DNA of 64,000 bases. Source: Pantoea agglomerans. GTDB taxonomy: Bacteria > Pseudomonadota > Gammaproteobacteria > Enterobacterales > Enterobacteriaceae. The stretch is from positions 3,534,001 to 3,598,000 of the forward strand of contig NZ_CP083809.1 in the NCBI RefSeq assembly GCF_020149765.1, written 5' to 3'. The number at the start of each line of letters is the position of its first letter. Within the stretch, counting starts at the first letter, position 1. Of this stretch, positions 38,860 through 48,225 are shown in pieces. The translations under genes were made by a program, and so were the position numbers. Under the pieces are notes generated by a model. It saw nothing but the letters and a program-made list of their open reading frames with translations. It was not told the DNA's origin and made no database searches.

Positions 38860-41800
38860 GACGCTGATGAACCCACACCATACCGACCAGAAAATCCTGC
38901 CGCTGGTGGCGGCGCAGCCCGGCATCTGGATGGCCGATCAGCTGTCGCAGCAGACTAACGCCTATGCGGTCGCGCACTTTGTCGAGCTGCGCGGCGAGCT
39001 GGACGGCGCGCTGCTGAGCAAAGCGATCGTCGCCGGTATGCAGGAGGCGGATACGCTGAACATGGCGTTTGGCGAGCATGAAGGCGAAGCGGTGCAGTGG
39101 CTGTCGCCGCAGACGTTCACCCTGCCTGAGATCCTCGATCTGCGTCAGCACGCCGATCCTGACGCCGCCGCCCGCGAACTGATGCGCGCCGATATGGCTG
39201 GCGATCTGCGCGTACTGAGCGGCGCGCCGCTGTGGCATCACCAGCTGATGCGCCTGGGCGAGCAGCGCTGGTTCTGGTATCAGCGCTATCATCACCTGGT
39301 GGTGGACGGCTTTAGCTTCACTGCTCTGACGCGCCGCATCGCCAACCTTTACACCGCATGGATGTGCGGTGAAACGCCGCAGCCGACGCCTTTTACCCCC
39401 TTCAGCGAGGTGGTCGAAGAGTATCAGCGCTATCAGGCTTCGCCGAGCTGGCAGCGGGATCGCGACTTCTGGCGCGAGAAAAGCGCGCAGCTGCCGCCGC
39501 CCGCCTCAATTTCTCCCCTGCCGCTGGCCGGGCAAAGCGCCAGCACCGCGCTGCTGCGCCACACCTTCTCGCCAGATAGCACGCACTTTCAGACGCTGGT
39601 TCAGCAGATGGGCGTCAGCGCGGCCGATGCTGCTTTTGCGCTGGTGGCGCTCTGGCTGGCGCGCCTGAGCGGCCAGAATGATTTCGCCGCCGGCTTTATC
39701 TTTATGCGCCGTATCGGCTCCGCGGCGCTCTGCGCCACCGGCCCCGTCATTAACGTGCTACCGATGGCGGTGCATTACGATCCCGCTCAACCGCTCAGCG
39801 CGCTGGCGCGCCAGCTGGCCGCGGAAGTGAAAAAGATGCGTCGCCATCAGCGCTTTGACGCCGAACAGGTGCAGCGCGACGCCGGCCGGCTCGGCGACGG
39901 CGATCCCCTCTACGGCCCGGTGATCAACCTGAAGATGTTCGACTATCAGCTCGACTTCAACGGGGTCGAAGGGATAACGCATCAGCTGGCGTCAGGCCCG
40001 GTGCGCGATCTGGAAATCGCGATCTATATCAGCGAACAGGGCGAACTGACGCTGGAGCTGCTGGCCAACGCCGCACGCTACCAGCAGGCGGTGCTGACGC
40101 AGCACGCCAGCCGTTTCGATCTGCTGCTGCGGCAGCTGGCGGCGCAGCCGGATCGCCCCTGCGGCGAGCTGGATCTGCTGACCGAGGCGGAACATCAGCA
40201 GCTGGAGACGATCAACCAGACCGCGATGCCGCTGCCGGAGGCCACCCTCGACAGCCTGCTGCAGGCGCAGGTGCTGCGCACCCCCAACGCGCCTGCGCTG
40301 GCGGACGATCGCCACCAGCTCAGCTATCGCGAGATGCGCCAGCAGGTCGAGGCGCTGGGGCAGCAGCTGATCGCCAGCGGCGTGCAGCGCGGCGATATCG
40401 TCGCCGTGGCGCTGCCGCGCGCGGTGTTTCTGTCGCTGGCGCTGCAGGCAATTGTCAGCGTCGGCGCGACTTATCTGCCGCTGGATACCGGCTATCCCGA
40501 CGATCGTCTGCAGATGATGCTGGAGGATGCCGCACCGAAAACGCTGATCGTCAGCCGCGCGCTGGAGACCCGCTTCGCCGCGCTGTCGCCTGTCGCCCCG
40601 CTCTTCTATGACGCGCTGCTGCCTGAGGTCGCCGCGCCCGCGCAGCCGCAGCCGCCGCGCCCGCAGGATGGCGCCTATCTTATTTACACTTCCGGCTCGA
40701 CCGGCCGCCCGAAAGGGGTGCTGGTGGGCCATGAGGCGATCGTCAACCGTCTGCTGTGGATGCAGGCGAGCTATTCGCTCACCGCCGACGACGTGGTATT
40801 GCAGAAAACGCCCAGCAGCTTCGACGTTTCGGTGTGGGAGTTTTTCTGGCCGCTGATGACGGGCGCGCAGCTGGTCATGGCGCCGCCGGACGCGCACCGC
40901 GATCCCGACGCGCTGCAGCAGCTCTTCGCGCGCTATCGCGTCACCACCACCCACTTTGTTCCCTCAATGCTGGCGGCCTTTGTCGCCTCGCTGCAGGAGG
41001 AGGAGGCCGTGGCGCGCTGCGCCAGCCTGCGCCGCGTCTTCTGCAGCGGCGAGGCGCTGCCCGCCGATCTGTCGCGCCAGTGGGAAGCCCTGACCGGGGT
41101 GCCGCTGCACAACCTTTACGGCCCGACCGAGGCGGCGGTGGACGTTAGCTACTACCCCGCGTTCGGCCCGGAGCTGGCGGCGGTAGAGGGTGCCAGCGTG
41201 CCGATCGGCTTCCCGGTCTGGAATACCGGCCTGCGCATCCTTGACGCGCGCCTGCAGCCGGTTCCGCCCGGCGTCGCGGGCGATCTCTATCTTACCGGCG
41301 TGCAGCTGGCGCACGGCTACCTCGATCGTCCCGACCTTACCGCCAGCCGCTTCGTCGCCGACCCGTTCGGCGACGGCACGCGCATGTACCGCACCGGCGA
41401 CGTGGCGCGCTGGCTCGCTAACGGCGCGGTGGAATATCTGGGCCGCAGCGACGATCAGCTAAAGATTCGCGGACAGCGCATTGAGCTGAACGAGATCGAC
41501 CATGCGCTGGCGGCGCAGCCCGGCGTGCAGCAGGCGGTCACGCACGCGGTGGTGCTGGGCAACGCCGACGCGCAGCAGGGCGACGCGCGTCAGCTGGTGG
41601 GCTATGTGGTGGCAGACCGCCCCGTTGATGGCGAGGCGATGCGCGCCGCGCTGGCGCAGCAGCTGCCCGCCCATATGGTGCCGGTGGCGATCGTTGCGCT
41701 GGAGGCGCTGCCGCTCAGCAGCAACGGCAAGCTGGATCGCAAAGCCCTGCCGCTGCCGCAGAGTCGCGCGCACGATGCGGGTCGCGCGCCGCTGCCGGGG

Positions 41801-42772
41801 CTGGAGACGCAGCTGGCAGAGGCGTTCGCCGCGCTGCTGGCGCGCGACAGCGTCGGCGCGCAGGAGGATTTCTTTGCGCTTGGCGGCCATTCGCTGCTGG
41901 CGATGCGGCTGGCGGCGCAGCTGCGGCGCGAGCTGAAGCTGCCGGTTTCCGTCGGCCAGATTATGGTCGCCTCGACGGTTGAGAAGCTGGCAGCGCTGCT
42001 GAGCGATGCGCAGGCGGCGCAAAACGCCGGTTTTGAGCCGGTGCTGCCGCTGCGCGTCGGCAGCGGGCCGACGCTGTTCTGCTTCCATCCGGCGTCGGGC
42101 TTCGCCTGGCAGTTCAGCGTTCTGCAGCGTTACCTGGACGCGCGCTGGTCTGTCGTCGGCATTCAGTCACCGGACGCCAGCGGCCCGCTGAATCAGGCGG
42201 CGCACCTGGATGCGGTGTGCGACGCCCATCTCGCCACGCTGCGGCAGCAGCAGCCGCACGGGCCTTACTATTTCCTCGGCTATTCGCTGGGCGGCACGCT
42301 GGCGCAGGGCATCGCCGCGCGGCTGGAAGCGCTCGGCGAAGAGGTCGCCTTCCTCGGCCTGCTTGATACCTGGCCGCCAGAGACGCAAAACTGGGATGAA
42401 AAACGCGGCGAGAACCAGCTGGATCCGGCGGTGCTGGAAGAGGTGAACCGCGAGCGCGAGCAGTTTGTTGCCGCGCAGCGTCAGCAGGCGGGCGAAGGGT
42501 TAGAGGCGATGTTCGACGCGATCGAAGCTAACTACGCCAGTTCGGTACGGCTGCTGGCGACGGCGCGCAGCGCGCGCTTCAGCGGCCGCGCCACGCTGTT
42601 CCTCGCCACCGAGACGCAGCAGCCGGGTCAGGATGCGCGTCGCGCCTGGGCGCCCTATGTCGGCGAGCTGGAGGTGCGGCCGCTGGCGTGCGCCCACGTT
42701 GAGATTATCTCGCCGCGTATGTTTGAACAGATCGGCCCGCAGCTGCAGCAGCTGCTGGCGAAGTTTGCCTGA
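38852..42772 (+). CDS. entF: enterobactin synthetase EntF (C-A-PCP-TE NRPS)
   Basis: Non-ribosomal peptide synthetase that activates L-serine, condenses it with dihydroxybenzoate and cyclotrimerises the product. It has 1306 residues (1293 in E. coli). The condensation domain has HHLVVDG at residues 147-153. The adenylation domain has YTSGSTGRPKG near 611, and pocket residues in FDVSVWE, THFVPS, FCSGEA and PTEAAVDV fit the serine code. The carrier Ser is S1014 (GGHSLLAM). The thioesterase has S1145 in GYSLGG. The start overlaps ybdZ and follows CGGAGCGACC. It needs a phosphopantetheinyl transferase not encoded here. Confidence 0.97.
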   Translation: MSETLMNPHHTDQKILPLVAAQPGIWMADQLSQQTNAYAVAHFVELRGELDGALLSKAIVAGMQEADTLNMAFGEHEGEAVQWLSPQTFTLPEILDLRQHADPDAAARELMRADMAGDLRVLSGAPLWHHQLMRLGEQRWFWYQRYHHLVVDGFSFTALTRRIANLYTAWMCGETPQPTPFTPFSEVVEEYQRYQASPSWQRDRDFWREKSAQLPPPASISPLPLAGQSASTALLRHTFSPDSTHFQTLVQQMGVSAADAAFALVALWLARLSGQNDFAAGFIFMRRIGSAALCATGPVINVLPMAVHYDPAQPLSALARQLAAEVKKMRRHQRFDAEQVQRDAGRLGDGDPLYGPVINLKMFDYQLDFNGVEGITHQLASGPVRDLEIAIYISEQGELTLELLANAARYQQAVLTQHASRFDLLLRQLAAQPDRPCGELDLLTEAEHQQLETINQTAMPLPEATLDSLLQAQVLRTPNAPALADDRHQLSYREMRQQVEALGQQLIASGVQRGDIVAVALPRAVFLSLALQAIVSVGATYLPLDTGYPDDRLQMMLEDAAPKTLIVSRALETRFAALSPVAPLFYDALLPEVAAPAQPQPPRPQDGAYLIYTSGSTGRPKGVLVGHEAIVNRLLWMQASYSLTADDVVLQKTPSSFDVSVWEFFWPLMTGAQLVMAPPDAHRDPDALQQLFARYRVTTTHFVPSMLAAFVASLQEEEAVARCASLRRVFCSGEALPADLSRQWEALTGVPLHNLYGPTEAAVDVSYYPAFGPELAAVEGASVPIGFPVWNTGLRILDARLQPVPPGVAGDLYLTGVQLAHGYLDRPDLTASRFVADPFGDGTRMYRTGDVARWLANGAVEYLGRSDDQLKIRGQRIELNEIDHALAAQPGVQQAVTHAVVLGNADAQQGDARQLVGYVVADRPVDGEAMRAALAQQLPAHMVPVAIVALEALPLSSNGKLDRKALPLPQSRAHDAGRAPLPGLETQLAEAFAALLARDSVGAQEDFFALGGHSLLAMRLAAQLRRELKLPVSVGQIMVASTVEKLAALLSDAQAAQNAGFEPVLPLRVGSGPTLFCFHPASGFAWQFSVLQRYLDARWSVVGIQSPDASGPLNQAAHLDAVCDAHLATLRQQQPHGPYYFLGYSLGGTLAQGIAARLEALGEEVAFLGLLDTWPPETQNWDEKRGENQLDPAVLEEVNREREQFVAAQRQQAGEGLEAMFDAIEANYASSVRLLATARSARFSGRATLFLATETQQPGQDARRAWAPYVGELEVRPLACAHVEIISPRMFEQIGPQLQQLLAKFA

Positions 42773-42853
42773 CCGCCTTTTTGGCAGAGAGCGGAGTTGC
42801 CTGAAAAGCGTCTCGCGCCAGGCACAAAAGCGCAGCGTTGACCCGGTAACGGG

Positions 42854-42875
42854 CGCACCTCAGGGATGAGGTGCG
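42854..42875. terminator. strong hairpin between converging entF and fepC
   Basis: CGCACCTCA pairs perfectly with TGAGGTGCG around a GGGA tetraloop. There is no T-tract on either strand, so it may be a Rho-assisted terminator or 3'-end stabiliser for entF. Confidence 0.45.
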
Positions 42876-42904
42876 TAGTGGCTCACTCGCCCGCTTCGGC
42901 ACCC

Positions 42905-42944
42905 GCCCTTCAGCGCTTGCTGCAGCCCTTCAGCGCTTGCTGCG
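42905..42944. repeat. 20-bp tandem duplication at the fepC 3' end
   Basis: Two adjacent 20-base copies (GCCCTTCAGCGCTTGCTGCA and the same ending in G) differ at one base. The second copy contains the last fepC codons and its stop; the first lies just beyond. It looks like a recent slippage duplication. Confidence 0.85.
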
Positions 42945-43730
42945 CCCCAGCGGCACAATCATCGGCGTATGCGCCACCGGATCCTCAACAATCATGCAGC
43001 GCAGCCCGTAGACCGCCTCAATCAGTTCCGGCGTCACGATCTCGGCCGGCCTGCCCTCGGCAACAACCTGGCCGTTGCGCATCGCAATCAGATGCGTAGC
43101 GTAGCGGCACGCCTGATTCAGATCGTGCAGCACCACCACCAGCGTGCGGCCATGCTGCTGATTGAGATCCTGCATCAGCTCCAGCAGTTCGATCTGATGG
43201 GTAATATCGAGCCAGGTCGTGGGTTCATCCAGCAGCAGCAGCGGCGTCTGCTGCGCCAGCACCATGGCGATCCAGACGCGCTGGCGCTGGCCGCCGGAAA
43301 GTTGATCCACCGGCTGCGCGGCGATATCCGCCACGCCGGTGGCCCGCATCGCCTGCTGCACCGCCGCCTCATCCTCGTCACGCCAGCGGCCGAACAGCGG
43401 CTGATGCGGATAGCGCCCGCGCGCCACCAGCTCGCTGACGCTGATGCCGGAGGGCGCCTGCGAGCTTTGCGGCAGCAGGCCGAGACGCCGCGCCACCTCT
43501 TTGGTTGAGAGGCGCGAAATCGCCGCGCCGTCGAGCAGCACCTGCCCTTTCAGCGGCGGTGCCAGCCGGCTCAGCGCACGCAGCAGCGTCGATTTGCCGC
43601 AGGCGTTAGGGCCGATAATTACCGTCAGTTCCCCATCAGGAATGGCGACCGATAGTCCCTCCGCCACGATTTTCTTCTCGTAGCCCAGCGTCAGCGCATC
43701 GCCCTGCAGGCGCGCTGTCTTCTCAGTCAT
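42930..43730 (-). CDS. fepC: ferric enterobactin ABC transporter ATP-binding protein FepC
   Basis: Cytoplasmic ATPase that powers FepBDG import of ferric enterobactin. It has 266 residues (271 in E. coli). Walker A GPNACGKSTLL (near residue 40), signature LSGGQRQRVWIAM and Walker B LLLLDEPTTWLD are intact, followed by the switch His in VVLHDLNQA. The start overlaps the fepG stop by 4 bases. E. coli fepE, normally between entF and fepC, is missing. A 20-base tandem duplication covers the stop codon region. Confidence 0.96.
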   Translation of the reverse strand: MTEKTARLQGDALTLGYEKKIVAEGLSVAIPDGELTVIIGPNACGKSTLLRALSRLAPPLKGQVLLDGAAISRLSTKEVARRLGLLPQSSQAPSGISVSELVARGRYPHQPLFGRWRDEDEAAVQQAMRATGVADIAAQPVDQLSGGQRQRVWIAMVLAQQTPLLLLDEPTTWLDITHQIELLELMQDLNQQHGRTLVVVLHDLNQACRYATHLIAMRNGQVVAEGRPAEIVTPELIEAVYGLRCMIVEDPVAHTPMIVPLGRSKR

Positions 43731-44707
43731 TGGCGTCGCGCCTCCCTAATCAGTAATGCAATCAGATAAAGCCCGCCGAGGCTGACGGTAATAACGCCGA
43801 CCGGCAGCTGATAAGGCAGGAAAAGGTGCTGCGCGGCATAGTCCGCCGCCAGCAGCAGCAGCGCACCGCACAGCGCCGCCAGCGGCAGCGCGCCTTTGAT
43901 CCCGCCGCACAGGCGACGAGCAATCTGCGGTGCCAGCAGGGCGACAAACGAAATCGGACCGGCCAGCGCGGTCGCGGCGGCGGTCAGCACCACGCCGAGC
44001 AGCATCAGCCACAGCCGGCTGCGCTCTACCGGCACGCCCAGCGCACAGGCGGTATCGTCGCCCATCTCCATCAGGCGCATACGTCGCGCCAGCAGCGCGG
44101 TCAGCAACAGCGCCGCCAGCAGCACGGCGATGACCGGCGCGGTTTTCGCCCAGGTAATACCGTTGAGCGATCCGGCGCTCCATAGCCCGGCGCTGAGCGC
44201 CGCCTCAAGCGAGGCGCTGACGATCAGCCAGCCGTTAAGCGCCATCAGCAGCGCCCGTACGCTGATGCCGACGATAATCAGCCGGAAGGTTTCGACGCCG
44301 TTGCGCCAGGCGAAAAGATAGACCACGCCTGCGGTCAGCACGCCGCCCAGCAGCGCCGCCAGCGTCATGGCCTCGCTGTTTTGCTGAAACAGCACCAGCG
44401 CCACCAGCACGCCGCTATAGGCACCGGTATTAAAGCCGAGAATATCGGGGCTGCCGAGTGGGTTGCGCAGCAGCGACTGAAAAATCGCGCCGCTGACGCC
44501 CAGCGCCGCGCCGAGCAGCAGCGCCATCGCCACGCGCGGCAGCCGCCACTCCAGCACGATCAGCTGAACGTTGCGCGCCGCCTCGCCGTTGACCAGCTGC
44601 CAGAGCTGCGCCCCGCTAATCGGCAGCGCGCCGCGCGTAACGCCGAAAAAGGCCAGCAGCGCGCAGGCCGCCAGCAGCCAGATACCGTGCATCATCGCCC
44701 GACTCAT
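43727..44707 (-). CDS. fepG: ferric enterobactin ABC transporter permease FepG
   Basis: FecCD-family inner-membrane permease, 326 residues (330 in E. coli), with about nine to ten membrane helices. It forms the channel with FepD. Family segments include RLPRVAMALLLGAALGVSGAIFQSLLRNPLGSPDILGF-type pattern after helix 1 and the ATPase-contact loop near GPISFVALLAPQIARRL. It overlaps fepD and fepC by 4 bases on each side, so fepD-fepG-fepC are one translationally coupled operon. Confidence 0.95.
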   Translation of the reverse strand: MSRAMMHGIWLLAACALLAFFGVTRGALPISGAQLWQLVNGEAARNVQLIVLEWRLPRVAMALLLGAALGVSGAIFQSLLRNPLGSPDILGFNTGAYSGVLVALVLFQQNSEAMTLAALLGGVLTAGVVYLFAWRNGVETFRLIIVGISVRALLMALNGWLIVSASLEAALSAGLWSAGSLNGITWAKTAPVIAVLLAALLLTALLARRMRLMEMGDDTACALGVPVERSRLWLMLLGVVLTAAATALAGPISFVALLAPQIARRLCGGIKGALPLAALCGALLLLAADYAAQHLFLPYQLPVGVITVSLGGLYLIALLIREARRQ

Positions 44708-45693
44708 ATCTGCCCTCTCCCCAGCTTGCGGCGCACCAGCACGATCAGCATCGGCGCGCCGAGCAGCGCGGTAACCACCGCGACGCGCAGCTCGCCAGGC
44801 ACCATCAGGCGGCCCAGTATATCGGCAGCCAGCAGCAGACAGGGGGTAATCAGCAGCGTGCCAGTCAGCATCCAGCGGTGGTCATTGCCCCACAGCCAGC
44901 GGGCCAGATGAGGAGTCATCAGCCCGACAAAGGCGATGGGGCCGACGGCGGCCGTGGCGGCGCCGCTCAGCAGGGCGATAGCCAGCAGCCCGAGCAGCTG
45001 GGTTCGCGCCACGCGCGCGCCGAGCGCCGTCGCCACATCGCCGCCCATGCTCAGGGTATTGAGCGAGCGCGCCAGCAGCAGCGCAATCAGCGCGCCGACC
45101 GCCACCGCTGGCCAGGTGGCGCGCAGCACGGCAAAGCTGCGAATATCCAGCGAGCCGCTGTGCCAGAAGCGCAGATGGTCGTAAATATCGGGATTAAGGA
45201 GAGAAAGCCCGGAGGTCAGCCCTTCCAGCACCGCGCCCAGTGCCACGCCCGCCAGGGTCAGGCGCACCGGATTAACGCGGCCGCCGCCGAGCGCGCCGGT
45301 CAGCGCCACCAGCAGCGACGCCAGCAGCGCGCCGAGGAAGGCGAAGCCGAGCCAGTCGGCGGGCGTATCCGCGCCGACCAGGGCGATGCCCAGCACCACG
45401 GCGAAGCCCGCCCCCGCGTTGACGCCGAGAATGCCGGGATCGGCGAGCGGATTGCGCGTCAGGCTCTGCATCAGCGCCCCCGCCAGCCCGAGCGCGCAGC
45501 CCGCCAGCAGGCCGGCAAGGGTGCGCGGCAGGCGCGCTTCGCGCACGATAACGCAGTCGGCGCTGCCGCAGCTGGTGGTCAGGGCAAGAGAGACATCATG
45601 AATGGCGATCGATTTGGCGCCGAGCATCAGGCTGAGCGCAAGCAAGAGCAACAGCAGCATCCCTGAGGCGGCTATTGCGATGAGATGGCGCAT
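44704..45693 (-). CDS. fepD: ferric enterobactin ABC transporter permease FepD
   Basis: FecCD-family permease of 329 residues (334 in E. coli), partner of FepG. The conserved segment RLPRTLAGLLAGCALGLAG and the coupling loop GPIAFVGLMTPHLARWL are clear. I chose the ATG at 45693 (GGAAC four bases before it); an in-frame GTG at 45711 would add six residues. It is divergent from entS across a Fur-box region and is the first gene of fepD-fepG-fepC. Confidence 0.95.
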   Translation of the reverse strand: MRHLIAIAASGMLLLLLLALSLMLGAKSIAIHDVSLALTTSCGSADCVIVREARLPRTLAGLLAGCALGLAGALMQSLTRNPLADPGILGVNAGAGFAVVLGIALVGADTPADWLGFAFLGALLASLLVALTGALGGGRVNPVRLTLAGVALGAVLEGLTSGLSLLNPDIYDHLRFWHSGSLDIRSFAVLRATWPAVAVGALIALLLARSLNTLSMGGDVATALGARVARTQLLGLLAIALLSGAATAAVGPIAFVGLMTPHLARWLWGNDHRWMLTGTLLITPCLLLAADILGRLMVPGELRVAVVTALLGAPMLIVLVRRKLGRGQI

Positions 45694-45741
45694 AACGTTC
45701 CGAACCTTCACTGTTCACTGACGCAGCGGTCGCGTCAATTT

Positions 45742-45766
45742 GATAATGATACTTGTTATCGTTATT
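45742..45766. promoter_or_regulatory. Fur box between fepD and entS
   Basis: 45742-45760 matches the 19-base Fur consensus at 16 positions (GATAATGATActtgTTATC). A second overlapping match, offset by 6 bases (45748-45766), agrees at 13. It should repress both divergent units when iron is plentiful. Confidence 0.8.
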
Positions 45767-45837
45767 ACTCGTATTTTTGTATGTTACCATGATTCGCCTC
45801 GACTACAGCGAGGAAAACCGCAGCAAAAGGCGAAGCA

Positions 45838-47088
45838 ATGAACAAACCCTCCCATCTCATCGATCTCAGCCTGTTGAAGACGCATCCCGCTTTTCGCGCC
45901 GTCTTTATCGCCCGTTTTATCTCTATCGTCGCGCTCGGCATGCTGGCGATTGCCGTGCCGGTGCAGATCCAGCAGCTGACCCGCTCGCCGGCGCTGGTCG
46001 GGCTCGCCGTTACCCTGGCGGGCGCAGGCATGTTTATCGGCCTGCTCACCGGCGGCGTGCTGGCCGATCGCTACGAGCGCAAACGGCTTATCCTGATTGC
46101 GCGCTCGACCTGCGGCCTCGGCTTTGTGGCGCTGGCCGTCAACGCCTCGCTGCCCTCCCCGTCCATCGGCGCGGTGTTTCTGCTGGGCCTGTGGGACGGC
46201 TTCTTCGGCGCGATCGGCGTGACGGCGCTGCTGGCGGCCACGCCGGCGCTGGTGGGACGCGAGAACCTGATGCAGGCGGGCGCGATAACGATGCTGACGG
46301 TGCGCTTCGGCGCCATTCTCTCGCCCGCCGTCGGCGGTCTGGTGCTGGCGCACGGCGGCGCGGCGTGGAACTACGGCCTCGCCGCCCTCGGTACGCTGCT
46401 TACCGTGCTGACCCTGCTGCGGCTGCCCCTGATGCCGCCGCCGCCACAGCCGCGCGAACATCCGCTGCGGGCGCTAGCCAGCGGCGTGCAGTTCCTGTTT
46501 TCTGCGCCGCTGGTCGGCATGGCGGCGCTGATCGGCGCGCTGGTCACGCTGGCGAGCGCGGTGCGCGTGCTCTATCCGGCGCTGGCACCGCACTGGCAGG
46601 TCAGCCTTGATGAGCTGGGTCTGATGTATGCCGCCGTGCCGCTCGGCGCGGCGCTGGGGGCGCTGACCAGCGGCCGGCTCGCGCAGACGCCGCAGCCTGG
46701 CCGCCTGATTCTGGCCAGCGCCGTCGCCGCTTTCCTGGCACTTGGCGCCTTCAGCCTGATGCCGCAGTTCGCGCTCGGGCTGGCGTGTCTGGCGGCCTTC
46801 GGCTACTTCAGCGCCGTTAACAGTCTGGTGCAGTATCAGCTGATCCAGTCGCTGACGCCCGATGCCCTGTTGGGGCGCATCAATAGCCTCTGGACGGCGC
46901 AGAACGTCACCGGCGATGCAATCGGCGCGGCGATGATCGGCGCGCTGGGGTCATGGCTGCTGCCGCAGCAGGCCGCCGCGCTGACGGGTTTCGGCGCGGC
47001 GCTGCTGGGAGGCGTGATGTGGATCCTGATGGCGAGACTGCGACGCTATCAACCGCCAGCACCGTCGCTGGCAGAAGAGGCGTCATGA
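45838..47088 (+). CDS. entS: enterobactin exporter EntS (MFS)
   Basis: Major-facilitator efflux protein that moves newly made enterobactin across the inner membrane. It has 416 residues, the E. coli length, with about twelve membrane helices. The motif-A loop between helices 2 and 3 is [14 protein letters not shown], and [19 protein letters not shown] is conserved with E. coli. It is divergent from fepD and its last 6 bases overlap the end of converging fepB. Confidence 0.95.
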   Translation: MNKPSHLIDLSLLKTHPAFRAVFIARFISIVALGMLAIAVPVQIQQLTRSPALVGLAVTLAGAGMFIGLLTGGVLADRYERKRLILIARSTCGLGFVALAVNASLPSPSIGAVFLLGLWDGFFGAIGVTALLAATPALVGRENLMQAGAITMLTVRFGAILSPAVGGLVLAHGGAAWNYGLAALGTLLTVLTLLRLPLMPPPPQPREHPLRALASGVQFLFSAPLVGMAALIGALVTLASAVRVLYPALAPHWQVSLDELGLMYAAVPLGAALGALTSGRLAQTPQPGRLILASAVAAFLALGAFSLMPQFALGLACLAAFGYFSAVNSLVQYQLIQSLTPDALLGRINSLWTAQNVTGDAIGAAMIGALGSWLLPQQAAALTGFGAALLGGVMWILMARLRRYQPPAPSLAEEAS

Positions 47089-48048
47089 TTTAACGAACAG
47101 CTGCTCAAGACGCGTCAGCAGGTGGCTGGCGCTGTAGTAGTCAAGACGAAAGGTGTCGGCGCCCAGCGCATAAACCTGCTGCTGCTTTACCGCCGCGGTC
47201 TGTGCCAGGAACGGGTTCTGCATCAGCTGTTGCGCGCCCGGCTCCTCTGCGGCGAATAACAGAAAGGTGTTGCCGTTCAGGCCGCTGGCGACGTTTTCGC
47301 CGGAGAGCTGAATAATATCTTTGCGCTGGCCCATGCTGTGCGTTTGCTGCAGATCCGCAGGCGGCACGGCGAGCGTAAAGCCGAGCTGCTCCAGCAGCTT
47401 GCCCTGTGCCGATTCGCTCGTCCACAGATTCACTGCGCGGCCGCCGCCGTTAAACACCATGGCGGAAACGGGCTGCGGCGGCAGCGTAATTTTCTGCTTC
47501 AGCGCCGCCTCTTGTGCATCGAACGCCTTTACGCGCGCCGCCGCGTCCGCCTCGTGGCCGGTCGCTTCGCCGAGCAGCGTGACCAGCTGCTGCCAGCTTT
47601 TATCGTCATAGTTCACCACCAGCGTCGGCGCGATAGCCGAGAACTGATCGACCAGCTTCAGAGCGGAATCGTTGCCGGTAGCGCTGACGATAATCAGATC
47701 CGGCGCTTCTGCGGCCACCGCTTCGGCGCTCGGTTCGCCAATATAGAGCCGCTTGAGGTTTTTACGCTTCGCGACGTCGCTCCACTGGCGGAAAAACCCC
47801 TGCTCGTCCGCCAGACGGCTGCCCGGCGCGGTCGCCCCGCTGGCGATTACCGGCGCGTCGATGGCCAGCAGCGACCCGGTCAGGGTCACGCTGGTAGAGA
47901 CGATGCGCTGCGGCGCTTTCTCCAGGTTTATGCTGCCGCTGCCGCTTTGCAGCGTACGCGGCCAGCCGCCTTCGGCTCGCGCGTCAGAATTAGCCAGCAC
48001 GGAGACGAAAGCCAGCGCGGCCACCGTGGTAAAAATCCGCTTAAACAT
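47083..48048 (-). CDS. fepB: periplasmic ferric enterobactin-binding protein FepB
   Basis: Soluble binding protein that carries ferric enterobactin from FepA to FepDG. It has 321 residues (318 in E. coli). A Sec signal peptide ends near ARA (residue 25); there is no lipobox, so it is free in the periplasm. The type III binding-protein fold is indicated by the ligand-side strand [15 protein letters not shown] and the segment [13 protein letters not shown], with glutamates for permease docking in [14 protein letters not shown]. It is divergent from entC with a Fur box between. Confidence 0.95.
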   Translation of the reverse strand: MFKRIFTTVAALAFVSVLANSDARAEGGWPRTLQSGSGSINLEKAPQRIVSTSVTLTGSLLAIDAPVIASGATAPGSRLADEQGFFRQWSDVAKRKNLKRLYIGEPSAEAVAAEAPDLIIVSATGNDSALKLVDQFSAIAPTLVVNYDDKSWQQLVTLLGEATGHEADAAARVKAFDAQEAALKQKITLPPQPVSAMVFNGGGRAVNLWTSESAQGKLLEQLGFTLAVPPADLQQTHSMGQRKDIIQLSGENVASGLNGNTFLLFAAEEPGAQQLMQNPFLAQTAAVKQQQVYALGADTFRLDYYSASHLLTRLEQLFVKS

Positions 48049-48177
48049 AAGATTCAGCCCACCTTTAACTGTCAGACAAGGTTCTGCCGCCTCGGTGAAT
48101 CAGGCTGAGATCGCACGCGCGATGCCGCGAATTTATTGACACTCCAGCCTAATCAACGTAGGTTACACAACCACAAT

Positions 48178-48196
48178 ACAAATGATAATCATTATT
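48178..48196. promoter_or_regulatory. Fur box between fepB and entC
   Basis: The 19 bases match the Fur consensus at 15 positions, with an unbroken AATGATAATCATTAT core. It lies 30 bases before the entC start and about 130 before fepB. Confidence 0.8.
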
Positions 48197-48225
48197 AGTT
48201 ACCTTATCATTTATAGGTGAAAATT

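Noticed and set aside
42773..42929. Remnant of fepE between entF and fepC
   Set aside because: The 157 bases hold a hairpin and the small tandem repeat but no frame resembling a Wzz/FepE protein, even as fragments.
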